A stretch of 64,000 nucleotides of DNA from the NCBI GenBank assembly GCA_022601195.1, contig JAHZIX010000023.1:124001-188000 (forward strand). Direction: 5' to 3'. Positions 1 through 7,736 of the stretch are shown piece after piece (within the stretch, counting starts at the first letter, position 1; every line of letters begins with the position of its first letter). The notes below the pieces were generated by a model, which worked only from the letters and a program-made list of their open reading frames with translations, ran no database searches and was not told the origin of the DNA. Made by a program: the position numbers and the translations under genes. This DNA is from Deltaproteobacteria bacterium (GTDB lineage: Bacteria > Acidobacteriota > Thermoanaerobaculia > Multivoradales > JAHZIX01).

Positions 1-756
1 GCCCTGGGCTCCTCCAGCGATATCTACTGCACCGGCTTCATCGGAGGTCTCGAAGAGGAGTTTGGCTACCGAATCGTCGGAAGTGAGTACGACGCCCTAG
101 CGCCAAACCTTTGGGTTGGCCTGCAGGGAGGTGGTGAAGGAATTTTCGGCAATGTCGATTCCCTACGCTTTGGTGTAGCGCCAGGAGACATCGTCTACAT
201 TGACGGCGGTCGGGCGGCTGGGTTGGTTCCTGGGCAGATATTTACGGCGGTTCAGGCCGGAGAAAAAATCACCCACCCAGAGACGCGGGATGTGGTTGGT
301 CGGCACTATGAGCAGCTAGGACGAATCCGTATCCTCACCGTCCAAGAAGAGATGGCCATCGCCGAAGTGACTCAAGATGCTTGTGCTCGAATTGTCGTCG
401 GTGCCTACCTTCGCCCTTTCGAGGAGATCCCAGTTCCTTTGGGGTGTCTCGGCAATCGGCGCCCGGCAAATTTTCCCTCGACCTGGGAGTCTCTGATCGA
501 TGCCCCGATGATTGTCTATGGGGACGACGGAGCCTTCAGCCTAGGCGCAGATCACGTGGTCTTTATTGACCGCGGCGAAGACAATGAGGTGGTTCCTGGT
601 GATCTCTTTACGATCTACCGGAAGAACCAAAGGGGCTTGCCACCAGTCATCCTCGGTGAGCTGGCAGTCTTGTCGGTTCAAAGGAACACCGCTGTGGCGA
701 GAATCGTCGAATCTCGATATCCGATCTATGTTGGAGATCGGCTCGAACTGAAATAA
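1..756 (+). CDS. FlgT-like repeat protein, 3' end only
   Basis: The frame is open from base 1, so the listed start in the ORF track (a TTG) is not the true one; the gene begins upstream of the window. The visible 251 residues hold two copies of a beta-rich unit: GDIVYIDGG..GLVPGQIFTA and, later, VVFIDRGED..VVPGDLFTIY, each followed by a G-L-V-type strand and an A-R-I-V ending. This unit resembles the C-terminal domain of flagellar FlgT and of LysM-bearing envelope proteins, where it probably makes periplasmic contacts. No LysM motif is in the visible part. The role is unknown; a periplasmic or envelope protein is the likely class. It may be LysM-containing upstream. Confidence 0.7.
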   Translation, partial: ALGSSSDIYCTGFIGGLEEEFGYRIVGSEYDALAPNLWVGLQGGGEGIFGNVDSLRFGVAPGDIVYIDGGRAAGLVPGQIFTAVQAGEKITHPETRDVVGRHYEQLGRIRILTVQEEMAIAEVTQDACARIVVGAYLRPFEEIPVPLGCLGNRRPANFPSTWESLIDAPMIVYGDDGAFSLGADHVVFIDRGEDNEVVPGDLFTIYRKNQRGLPPVILGELAVLSVQRNTAVARIVESRYPIYVGDRLELK

Positions 757-895
757 GGGGCTCTGCGTCCCCATATCCACCAGCGCTGTTCCGCGAAAGC
801 GCTTCGACCTTCCTATTACCTCTGAGGAACTCTGGCTCATCTGGGCGAAGCCTTGAGTTTCAACTGAACAACCGGTCTGGGCTCGATGCCACGCA

Positions 896-924
896 TTGGG
901 ATCGTCGCATTGCTGTGATATTGT
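896..924 (+). promoter_or_regulatory. Candidate sigma70 promoter for the Fis-like gene
   Basis: TTGGGA and TATTGT are separated by 17 bases, four of six matches in each box. The predicted start lies about 25 bases before the GTG of the next gene, leaving room for its GGGGAGG ribosome site. Confidence 0.4.
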
Positions 925-954
925 AAAAGATCACCCGGGGAGGCGATTCGTAGC

Positions 955-1185
955 GTGACTCAAGAGAGCTTGAACGGCCGTTTGTGCCAAATTGTTAGCG
1001 AGCTCGTAAGCCAAGGGCTGACCTTGGAACAAGCAAGGAAAGAATTCGAACGGCAGTTCATTCTTGCCTCTCTCGCATCCCATCAAGGAAGTATTGGTCG
1101 GTCGGCTAAGTCCCTCGGTATTCACCGAAACACTTTGCGGAACAAGGTCTCCAGCCTGGGGATCGGCACTAAGGACTACTCTTAG
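955..1185 (+). CDS. Fis-type helix-turn-helix protein
   Basis: A 76-residue protein with a C-terminal Fis-family HTH (GSIGRSAKSLGIHRNTLRNKV), the same DNA-binding unit that ends NtrC-type activators. The N-terminal half (LVSQGLTLEQARKEFERQFI) looks helical, as in Fis dimers. The GTG start is chosen because GGGGAGG lies 12 bases upstream. It could be a nucleoid-associated or local regulator. Targets cannot be read from the sequence. It stands alone between two intergenic stretches, behind its own candidate promoter. Confidence 0.85.
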   Translation: MTQESLNGRLCQIVSELVSQGLTLEQARKEFERQFILASLASHQGSIGRSAKSLGIHRNTLRNKVSSLGIGTKDYS

Positions 1186-1582
1186 CCAGCGCTCCTATGA
1201 GAGCAAGGCTTGGCCCCAATACCTAGCTTCAAATCCAAGCTTCCCCTGCTCTGAACCCCTTCTGCAGGTTGGGAATCAGAAACTACATCTTCCCTCCAGC
1301 TGTCGCTTCTTGACTGGGTTCGCTTTTCTCCCGATGGACCTCTTCGTCCAATAAGCGCCGGGCTTTTCCTACCTTTTCTCTCAGCAGGGCCGGCTCTTTT
1401 CGAGGCAGAGCAGGCCGATCCTGGGTAGACCTTGTGAGCCAATAGGGAGTCCATACCTGATCGAGACCGGATCAGGCATGGGATTGGCATACAACCAGGG
1501 AGAACGGCACGAATTCCCCCTCTCGTGGGGGCCATGGAGTGCCAAAGAGGCCTTTTTCGCAACCGAAGGAGTCAGAATTGCC
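1186..1582. other. Intergenic stretch, one small hairpin
   Basis: No convincing gene. ORFs on both strands here lack ribosome sites and family features. A perfect 7-base stem with a 7-base loop (CCTGATC..GATCAGG) lies at 1456-1476, ahead of the transglycosylase. It has no T run. Confidence 0.5.
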
Positions 1583-2332
1583 ATGCAAACACGAATTGGA
1601 AGGATCTCAGCGGTCTTCTTGGTCGCCGTATTGTCCTTGCTGCCGTATGGCGAGGCGATTCCGGGCGAGGAACGCGCAAGCTGGAGGCCATCGCCTCCGG
1701 AGGCCTCTGAGCTGGCATCTCTAAAGGGACTCGCTCAGTGGGTTGGATCAACCCCGAACCAGAAAGTCAAACTTCCCAAGAACCTCCGCTCGGCGATCGC
1801 CGACCAGAGTGAAGGCTTCGACCTGTTTCGGCGCTTTGGCAATCCGGAGGACCAGCGCTCTCGCCTAGCGAGCCTACCTTTCGGAGATGAGATCTATCGA
1901 GTGGCGCGGCAGTATGACCTAGATGGCCTCCTCCTAGCTGCACTCGTCGAAGCGGAGTCCAACTTCTCGCCCACCGCCGTGTCCCCGGTTGGCGCCGTGG
2001 GACTGACCCAAGTCATGCCTGCTACCGCGGGGACCGACGATTTGGCCGAGCTCGAAAACCCGCATACGAACCTGAGGATCGGAGCTCGATATTTGCGAGA
2101 TCTTCTGAGGCGCTTCGAAGGCAACGTAGAATTCGCCCTCGCTGCTTACAACGCTGGCCCGAGCCGCGTGGAGCGCTTCGAGGGGATACCTCCCTACCGA
2201 GAGACTCGGCGTTATGTAGAGAAGGTCCTAGCGATCTACGTAGGCCATCACCAGAGCCTCTGGGAGGGGAGAGCTACCGCCAGCGAGTTGCTGCTGCACG
2301 GCGCTTCTAGAAATGCTGGGAGTGAGGGGTAG
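1583..2332 (+). CDS. Lytic transglycosylase (SLT domain), exported
   Basis: Cleaves the MurNAc-GlcNAc bond of peptidoglycan in the periplasm with formation of 1,6-anhydroMurNAc (family knowledge). I place the start at the ATG at 1583 rather than the upstream in-frame 1478, because a GAAGGAG site precedes it and the protein then opens with a signal peptide (MQTRIGRISAVFLVAVLSLL). The SLT fold spans roughly residues 105-230: EAESNFSP carries the catalytic Glu, followed by GAVGLTQVMP and the AYNAGP and Y-V motifs typical of the Slt/MltE group. About 70 residues before the domain are without recognisable motif. It stands convergent with tatA. Confidence 0.92.
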   Translation: MQTRIGRISAVFLVAVLSLLPYGEAIPGEERASWRPSPPEASELASLKGLAQWVGSTPNQKVKLPKNLRSAIADQSEGFDLFRRFGNPEDQRSRLASLPFGDEIYRVARQYDLDGLLLAALVEAESNFSPTAVSPVGAVGLTQVMPATAGTDDLAELENPHTNLRIGARYLRDLLRRFEGNVEFALAAYNAGPSRVERFEGIPPYRETRRYVEKVLAIYVGHHQSLWEGRATASELLLHGASRNAGSEG

Positions 2333-2359
2333 CGGTGTCCGGAGGCAGGTTCACTGCTT

Positions 2360-2548
2360 TCAGGAAGCCGACCTACCAGAGCCTTCCGGTTCCTTGAGGC
2401 TTTCCTGCGAGTCATCTCCCTTGACACCCGTCTTGAAATTTCGGATGCCTTCACCGAGGCCGCGGCCGATTTGGGGTAGCCGCCGAGCCCCGAATAGGAC
2501 CACCACGATCAGAAAAATGATGAAGAGTTCCATTGGGCCTATTGGCAT
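2360..2548 (-). CDS. tatA: Sec-independent translocase subunit TatA/E
   Basis: Sixty-two residues: one N-terminal membrane helix (MELFIIFLIVVVLFG), the FG-x-x-x-LP hinge (FGARRLPQIG), an amphipathic helix (RGLGEGIRNFKTG) and a short polar tail. This is the TatA/TatE pattern, the pore-forming part of the twin-arginine export system for folded proteins. No tatB or tatC is nearby. The gene lies 29 bases after the AmgK-like kinase on the same strand and may be cotranscribed with it. Confidence 0.93.
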   Translation of the reverse strand: MPIGPMELFIIFLIVVVLFGARRLPQIGRGLGEGIRNFKTGVKGDDSQESLKEPEGSGRSAS

Positions 2549-2577
2549 AGTCGTACCTCCTTGAGTCTTCAGCCAGT

Positions 2578-3543
2578 CTAGCAGAACTCGTTCAGGGTCG
2601 CTCGCCAGAGCGGTTCTAGGAGCTCAGCGAAGGGACTTCCCTCCGATGAAGCAGCTAGATGGTAGAGAGCTCTTCGTAGGGTGGGAGCGATGAGAGGCAA
2701 ATGGGCATCCGATCCCCGGTTAGCAAACGCTGCAAACGTCCCCACCGCCTTCAAGGTCCGCTGTACGGCCGCCTTGTGGTACAACTCGACGTCCTCCTCG
2801 TGGACCCCCGCCAAGTCCAGAAGCCTTTGTCTTGTTCCCTCCTCCGGGAAAAAGCTGTCGTTTAGAAGGGAAGCCAGGTCGTAATGGCAAGGTCCCAGGC
2901 GTAGGTCCTGATAGTCGATAACTGCCACGGAAACTTCCTTCCCTGGAAGAGGAATTAGATTTCTTGCCATGAAATCTCGGTGGCAGGGCACCAGGAGGCG
3001 GGCTCCGAGGTCACTGCAAAGATCGTGGAGAAAGCTATTGAATAGCTGCTCGTCGCGGCCGGCAGGAAGCAAACCCTTTGGCTTTAGAAAAACATCCCAG
3101 GTCTTGTCCAATTCTGAAATCAGGGCGTTCGAGTCGAGAGGTGGGTTCCCAGTAGCGACAATCTCTCTCGGAAGGGCCTGGATAGCCTTGATATAGCCGA
3201 CGGCTATTCGAAAATAGGGCTCTCGATCGGGTAGGGTCTCTTGCGCTTCGAAGAGATTTTTCTCTCCGAGGTCTTCGAGAAGCATCCAGGTTTTCTTGGG
3301 GTCGACGGCCAGAATCGTCGGGACTCGAATTCCCGCCTGTTGCAACAAGGTAGTCATGGAGACGAAGTGGCCGTAGGACTCAGAGAGTTGGCGAGGATAG
3401 TGAGACAAAATCGCTGGATGGCCCTGTTTTCCAATGATGCGGAAGTACCGTCGCGCGGAAACATCACCGGAAAGAGGCACGACCTGTTCCGCGAAGAAGC
3501 CTTGACTAGCGAGCCATTTTTCTGGGGTTGCTTCTGTTTTCAT
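2578..3543 (-). CDS. AmgK-like sugar phosphotransferase (APH fold)
   Basis: A predicted kinase of the aminoglycoside phosphotransferase fold (COG3178 group). The closest characterised relatives, AmgK, phosphorylate the anomeric hydroxyl of MurNAc/GlcNAc in peptidoglycan recycling. Visible motifs are the glycine-poor ATP region GDVSARRYFRI, catalytic HRDFMARN and metal-binding VIDYQDLRLGPCHYDLA. The start is the ATG at 3543 (MKTEATPEKW), 56 residues inside the ORF-track entry; it removes an arginine-rich, low-likelihood N terminus and leaves AGAGG upstream. A cell-wall role fits the neighbouring transglycosylase, but there is no MurU (nucleotidyltransferase) in the window, so the substrate remains open. 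Confidence 0.85.
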   Translation of the reverse strand: MKTEATPEKWLASQGFFAEQVVPLSGDVSARRYFRIIGKQGHPAILSHYPRQLSESYGHFVSMTTLLQQAGIRVPTILAVDPKKTWMLLEDLGEKNLFEAQETLPDREPYFRIAVGYIKAIQALPREIVATGNPPLDSNALISELDKTWDVFLKPKGLLPAGRDEQLFNSFLHDLCSDLGARLLVPCHRDFMARNLIPLPGKEVSVAVIDYQDLRLGPCHYDLASLLNDSFFPEEGTRQRLLDLAGVHEEDVELYHKAAVQRTLKAVGTFAAFANRGSDAHLPLIAPTLRRALYHLAASSEGSPFAELLEPLWRATLNEFC

Positions 3544-3747
3544 TTTTGGAACCTCTAGAGATTCGCCGGGCAGGCTACCACAGGGTAGGCCGTTGGTTGT
3601 CTCGCTACCCCTTGCTATCCTCAGGGGCTTTTTTCTCGGTGGTCGGGAAGCGACAGTGACGATTCTCGCGCGGTCTCTCTGGTGCACATGGGGAATCACC
3701 GTTCCCGCCATCGAGAGTCAGCCTACCTAGCCGACTCCCGGCAGAGT

Positions 3748-3777
3748 TTGACACTCTTGGAAATCGCGGGGGATAAT
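3748..3777 (+). promoter_or_regulatory. Near-consensus sigma70 promoter
   Basis: TTGACA, 18 bases, GATAAT: six of six and five of six matches. This is the best housekeeping-type promoter I noticed in the window. It points at the small gene at 3822 and at rlmN. Confidence 0.65.
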
Positions 3778-3821
3778 TCTCGAAGCCGCCCCGTGGCCTG
3801 GAAAGGACGAGGAGTAGGACT

Positions 3822-4112
3822 CTGGACGAAAAAGTAAGATCTCTGCTCGATCATTTTGGTAAGGCGCTGTCCGCCGCTATGGCAGATTCGTCTGAGGTAG
3901 GCGATTCCCTGCGGGATCTTCAGGATGCAGGATGTTCCCTGTATCTTCTCGTTGATTGTCAGCGGGACGGCAGCCCAAGAGAACAGTTGACTCTACCGAC
4001 ACGCCGCCGAACTCCTGAACCCACTTTCCAGATCAATGGCACCGACTTGACCTTCTTCAAGTCCATTGGGATCGATCCCACACGCCGACTGCGACGTCGC
4101 CGTTCCACCTGA
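3822..4112 (+). CDS. Small conserved-looking protein, possible CTG start
   Basis: The ORF track starts at the ATG at 3879, but the frame continues upstream with protein-like sequence (DEKVRSLLDHFGKALSAA) to a CTG at 3822. That CTG sits seven bases after GAGGAG and downstream of the 3748-3777 promoter; no ATG, GTG or TTG in this frame sits as well. Read this way the product is 96 residues, with an acidic helical N terminus, SLYLLVDC in the middle and a C-terminal segment INGTDLTFFKSIGIDPTR, then an arginine-rich tail. I do not recognise the family and assign no function. It ends 20 bases before rlmN and is probably cotranscribed with it. The choice of start is uncertain; existence of the gene is fairly likely. 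Confidence 0.6.
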   Translation: MDEKVRSLLDHFGKALSAAMADSSEVGDSLRDLQDAGCSLYLLVDCQRDGSPREQLTLPTRRRTPEPTFQINGTDLTFFKSIGIDPTRRLRRRRST

Positions 4113-4132
4113 TTCGAAGCCGAGCTTTCGCC

Positions 4133-5275
4133 ATGCCACACCGCACCGACCTCCTCGGGCTCTCCGTAGGGCAGCTTCATGAAACTCTGGAGCCGGTCAT
4201 AGACCGCCCCTTCCGAGTTAAGCAGATTTTCGCCGCTCTACACCATCGAAGGGTAGTGGATTTCTCCCAGATAACAGAACTGAGCCTAGATCTACGAAGC
4301 CGCCTCGATCAAGACTTCCGTATTGGGCTACCGGCTGTCACGGAGGCCCGAACCAGTTCTGATGGAACGGTGAAGGTGCTTTTCGAGATGACCGATGGAG
4401 CGAGTATCGAAGCGGTGGATATCCCGGATGGCCGCCGTCGAACTTTCTGTATATCGAGCCAAGCCGGCTGTCCTCTGGCGTGTCAATTTTGTGTCACCGG
4501 GTATTGGGGAGCTGGCCGAGATCTCACTGTCGGTGAGATTGTTGGCCAAGTCTATCGTCTCCGGGGGCACCGAGATTCGCGCCTCTTAGAAGGCAATCAG
4601 GGGGCTGAGTCCCTCGCCGATGAGACCAACCCTGATGGACCGAAGGAGGGGAAGGAAAAGGATCTAGGTGGCATCAACCTGGTATTCATGGGGATGGGCG
4701 AGCCTCTGCTCAATGCGTCTTCGGTCCGGCAAGCTATCGAGCTGCTCTCCGAAACGATCTCTCTTCGTCGGATGACTCTGTCTACAGTTGGGATCTTGCC
4801 GGCGCTCGAAGAAATGATGGACTGGCCGAGTCGGCCCAACTTAGCGATCTCTCTTCATGCTCCGGACGATGAACGCCGGTCGAAGATCATGCCCGTCAAC
4901 CGTTCTAATCCCTTGCGGGATCTGATGGCTCTCTTGAGAAAATATCCCCAGGACAAGAGCCGCAAGATCACCTTCGAATACGTCATGATTCGGGACTTCA
5001 ATGACCAACTGGAGGCCGCTGATGCTACCGCTCAACTGCTTCGCGGCTTGCATGCCAAGGTGAATCTGATACCCATCAATCCGGACCCGGTTTTGGGGTC
5101 TCGAATGGTGCCACCTCCTCTGCAGACTGTCCAAGCGTTCAAAGATAGGCTGCGGAACCGAGGGGTGTTTGCGACGGTTAGAAAACAGCGAGGAGATGCT
5201 GTCAGCGGAGCTTGTGGCCAACTACGAGCATTCGCGCGAGCACCGAGAGGATTTCGGACTCCCGTGAACCTCTAA
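4133..5275 (+). CDS. rlmN: Dual-specificity rRNA/tRNA methyltransferase RlmN
   Basis: Radical SAM enzyme that methylates C2 of A2503 in 23S rRNA and A37 in some tRNAs. The iron-sulphur motif is CPLACQFC at residues 113-120, followed by VFMGMGEPLLN and the C-terminal SGACGQL that holds the methyl-accepting cysteine. The length, 380 residues, is normal for the family. Between the cluster motif and GINLVFMGMGEP is a roughly 30-residue polar stretch (about residues 148-178, rich in E, G and K) that looks like a lineage insertion in a surface loop. It converges on dut. Confidence 0.96.
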   Translation: MPHRTDLLGLSVGQLHETLEPVIDRPFRVKQIFAALHHRRVVDFSQITELSLDLRSRLDQDFRIGLPAVTEARTSSDGTVKVLFEMTDGASIEAVDIPDGRRRTFCISSQAGCPLACQFCVTGYWGAGRDLTVGEIVGQVYRLRGHRDSRLLEGNQGAESLADETNPDGPKEGKEKDLGGINLVFMGMGEPLLNASSVRQAIELLSETISLRRMTLSTVGILPALEEMMDWPSRPNLAISLHAPDDERRSKIMPVNRSNPLRDLMALLRKYPQDKSRKITFEYVMIRDFNDQLEAADATAQLLRGLHAKVNLIPINPDPVLGSRMVPPPLQTVQAFKDRLRNRGVFATVRKQRGDAVSGACGQLRAFARAPRGFRTPVNL

Positions 5276-5301
5276 GGGTCGGCTGAAAAAGTCGAGAGAG
5301 G

Positions 5302-5745
5302 TCATTCGGTTCCCGTCGAGCCGAAACCACCTGCTCCTCTCTCGCTGCCTTCTAGAGCTTCGACCTCCTTCCACTCGATCTCAGGGACTGCTGCTACGAC
5401 CAGTTGAGCGATGCGGTCTCCTCGTTCTACCGAGAAGGCCTCCAGTCCGTGATTGATCAGAATCACTCCTACCTCTCCTCTGTAGTCGCTATCGATAGTG
5501 CCAGGAGCATTCACCACCGTGACGCCGTGGTGCAATGCCAAGCCGCTTCGGGGCCGGACCTGGCCCTCCCAGCCAGGGGGTAGCTCGAGAACCAGCCCCG
5601 TAGGGATCAGGCGCCTCTGGCCTGGAGCCAGGGTCTCCGTGGCCTGGACGGCGGCTCGCAGGTCGAATCCAGCGCTGCCGCTCGTAGCCGTTTCTGGTGA
5701 GGGCAAGCCGTTGGCTTGAGGGAGGCGGCGAAAGCGGATTTTCAT
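5302..5745 (-). CDS. dut: dUTP diphosphatase
   Basis: Hydrolyses dUTP to dUMP, keeping uracil out of DNA and feeding dTMP synthesis. All five trimeric-dUTPase motifs are present: GFDLRA, PRSGLALHHGV, NAPGTIDSDYRGEV, RIAQLVV and RGAGGFGSTG. The length, 147 residues, is standard. Its ATG overlaps the stop of the upstream pseudopilin in an ATGA arrangement, so it is likely translated from the end of the pilus operon, an odd place for a housekeeping gene. Confidence 0.97.
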   Translation of the reverse strand: MKIRFRRLPQANGLPSPETATSGSAGFDLRAAVQATETLAPGQRRLIPTGLVLELPPGWEGQVRPRSGLALHHGVTVVNAPGTIDSDYRGEVGVILINHGLEAFSVERGDRIAQLVVAAVPEIEWKEVEALEGSERGAGGFGSTGTE

Positions 5746-6662
5746 TCCTGCTTTTCCTGCCCTAGGTTGTCGGAAACACCAAAAGGTCCAAAGTCACTGC
5801 CTTGGTTACCTCCAGACCCTCCGCCAGATCCTCCACCGCCTCTACCGCCATTGCTTCCACCGCCTCTACCTCCACCGCGTCCTCCGCCAATACCTCCACC
5901 GTTACCGGTTCCCGGGTTCTGGTTGGGGTTCGTCGAGACCGGAGGACGTCCACGATTCCCTCCACCTCCACCTTGGCGATTGTTCGCTTGGGTGAAGCTG
6001 ATCAGGGGAGTGACACCTTCCTTAAAGGGTCTACCAAGGGTTCTGGCTGAAGGTATCTGCGGTGGCCGATCGGGGGTGTTGGAAACCCCGGAGACGAGGT
6101 CTACAGTAAAGGCCCACTGCTCATATTGTTCCTGATCCATGAAGACTTTGTAGGTGACTTCGGCGGACGCCTTGCTATGAACTCCTGAGATTGGGCCCAC
6201 GGCCTGTTTCTTTTTGGCAAACAGGTTGCTGCTCTCTTTCAGGCTACTCTGGGGAAGAGTACCGCCACTATCCTCGGGTTTGCTCTCGGCTTCGGCTCGC
6301 TGCTGTTGCGGGCGACCGTTTCGCCGGTTGTTGCCGGTTGCGAAGATCAAGCCCCAATCGCCGTCTTCGTTCATTGGGTCCGGATAAAGCTGGCGAATAC
6401 ACCGGGGCTTTACCTTGATCAATTCCTCGAGCCGTACCGGATAGCGTCCGAAGCGCCGCTGGAAGACTCGAATGGCCTCGGCGTACTGCAGCCCGCGGAA
6501 AATCAGCTCTTCCTCACGCTCCCGCTGAGCAATAGAGGTCCATGTTTGGAGGGCCAACGCTGTCATGGCGGTCAAGGCAGTGACGGCCATGATCAATACC
6601 ACCATGCTGTAGCCGCGCTCCAGCCGCCGCGATTCGGACGAGATACTCTTCTTTCGTCGCAT
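5742..6662 (-). CDS. Pseudopilin-like protein with Gly-rich tail
   Basis: The N terminus RLERG/YSMVVLIMAVTALTAM resembles a prepilin cleavage site followed by a hydrophobic helix, but position +5 is Leu, not the usual Glu. After the helix comes a GspG-like segment (EEELIFRGLQYAEAIRVFQRRFGRYP). The middle is polar, and the last 80 or so residues are an extreme glycine run (GGGIGGGRGGGRGGG type) encoded by GGN-rich tandem DNA. The third pseudopilin of the operon, 7 bases after the previous one. It may be a minor subunit with an exposed flexible tail; this is inference. Confidence 0.75.
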   Translation of the reverse strand: MRRKKSISSESRRLERGYSMVVLIMAVTALTAMTALALQTWTSIAQREREEELIFRGLQYAEAIRVFQRRFGRYPVRLEELIKVKPRCIRQLYPDPMNEDGDWGLIFATGNNRRNGRPQQQRAEAESKPEDSGGTLPQSSLKESSNLFAKKKQAVGPISGVHSKASAEVTYKVFMDQEQYEQWAFTVDLVSGVSNTPDRPPQIPSARTLGRPFKEGVTPLISFTQANNRQGGGGGNRGRPPVSTNPNQNPGTGNGGGIGGGRGGGRGGGSNGGRGGGGSGGGSGGNQGSDFGPFGVSDNLGQEKQE

Positions 6663-6669
6663 CAGGCGC

Positions 6670-7119
6670 CTACCATTCGTTATAGGGCTCTCCGTCGAGG
6701 CTCAGCTCTTCGGATCCGGAATAGACATCCATGATTCCGGGCTGACCGTCTTCTGGAAGATCCGTCTCTGCAGGCTCGAATTCCTCGGTGAACTCTTCGT
6801 AGATCAGCTCCCAGGTTTCGCTGCTCTTGGTGATGGGGTCGATAGGGACATCGCGCACGTAGCCGCCATCCACTAGCGACTCGAGACTACCGGGATAGTG
6901 ACCCTTATCGCCATAGTGCTGGTTGATGACATCCCGCAGGGTTCGCAGGTTGGTCTTGAGCACGGCTTCTTGAGCGCGTCGCGGATTATCTTTGAGCATG
7001 GGCATTGCGAGGGCTGCCAGAATCCCGATCATGGCAATAACGATAATCAACTCGAGCAGGGTGAACCCTCGGTCTTTTCGGTGACGCTGCTGTACCAGCC
7101 TACTCATTCGTCTTTTCAT
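6670..7119 (-). CDS. GspG-type pseudopilin
   Basis: Prepilin leader MKRRMSRLVQQRHRKDRG/FTLLELIIVIAMIGILAALAMP with Glu at +5, then a GspG-style core: QEAVLKTNLRTLRDVINQHYGDKGHYP, GGYVRDVPIDPIT, W-E-L, and an acidic C-terminal part with DVYSGSEELSLDGEPYNEW. I use the ATG at 7119 because the longer ORF runs back into the upstream gene. The product is about 149 residues. GspG-like proteins form the shaft of type II secretion pseudopili; here the setting is a PilMNOP-type operon, so minor pilin is equally possible. Confidence 0.85.
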   Translation of the reverse strand: MKRRMSRLVQQRHRKDRGFTLLELIIVIAMIGILAALAMPMLKDNPRRAQEAVLKTNLRTLRDVINQHYGDKGHYPGSLESLVDGGYVRDVPIDPITKSSETWELIYEEFTEEFEPAETDLPEDGQPGIMDVYSGSEELSLDGEPYNEW

Positions 7120-7150
7120 GGCATTGTTCTCTTCATGGCCAATCTCCGTT

Positions 7151-7717
7151 TCACCATTCCGCATAAGGGATGCCGTTGAGACCCGTTCCGGCACTACTGG
7201 AGCGAATATCAAAGACATTCTCGCCGCCCCATGACCCGGAGTCCGGCTCGTCTTGATAACTCAGTAGGAGCCAGTCTTCATCCGTACCCACCATTGGGTC
7301 GATGGGAATCCGTCGAAGAAAACGAGCCCTCTTGTCGATTTGTCCGACCAGGTCGACCCCTTCGACCAAGATCTCCAACTCTTTGGGGTAGCCGTCGGTA
7401 CCCAGATCTACCGGGATCAGGCCGGCATCGCTGTACCGCTTGTATTCGTCAACAGCGTTGCGCATCTCCCGAAGAGCCAAGCGCAGGTCTGCTTCTTTAT
7501 GGCGCTTGATGGCATATTTCGCTACCGGTAGGGTAACTCCAGCCAGAATCAGCATCAGGATGGCAACAATAATCAGCTCGACGAGGGTAAAGCCCCTCTG
7601 CGCCTGTCGCCTCAGGGCGGGCTGCCCTTTGGGCTTTCTTATTCCGTTGACTCGCTCCGTTCCAGGCCGGGACCCGGTGGTGGAAGCGAGGATCGAAGTC
7701 CGTTGGTGTTCCTTCAC
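7151..7717 (-). CDS. GspG-type pseudopilin with long leader
   Basis: Paralogue of the next gene downstream: QAQRG/FTLVELIIVAILMLILAGVTLP, then ADLRLALREMRNAVDEYKRYSDAG, PKELEILVEGV, RRIPIDPM, GGENVFDIRSSSAGTGLNGIPYAEW. The shared ending (FDIRS/VYSGS..G.PY.EW) marks the two as a pair. I choose the GTG at 7717 because GGAGG lies seven bases upstream and it sits after the secretin stop; the track start at 7825 would overlap the secretin by about 90 bases. The leader before the cleavage site is still long, roughly 40 residues. Confidence 0.82.
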   Translation of the reverse strand: MKEHQRTSILASTTGSRPGTERVNGIRKPKGQPALRRQAQRGFTLVELIIVAILMLILAGVTLPVAKYAIKRHKEADLRLALREMRNAVDEYKRYSDAGLIPVDLGTDGYPKELEILVEGVDLVGQIDKRARFLRRIPIDPMVGTDEDWLLLSYQDEPDSGSWGGENVFDIRSSSAGTGLNGIPYAEW

Positions 7718-7736
7718 CGCCACAGCCTCCGTCGAG

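Noticed and set aside
1182-1562. 126-residue minus-strand ORF in intergenic space
   Set aside because: Ser/Arg/Gly-rich, no ribosome site or motif; typical random ORF in GC-rich DNA.
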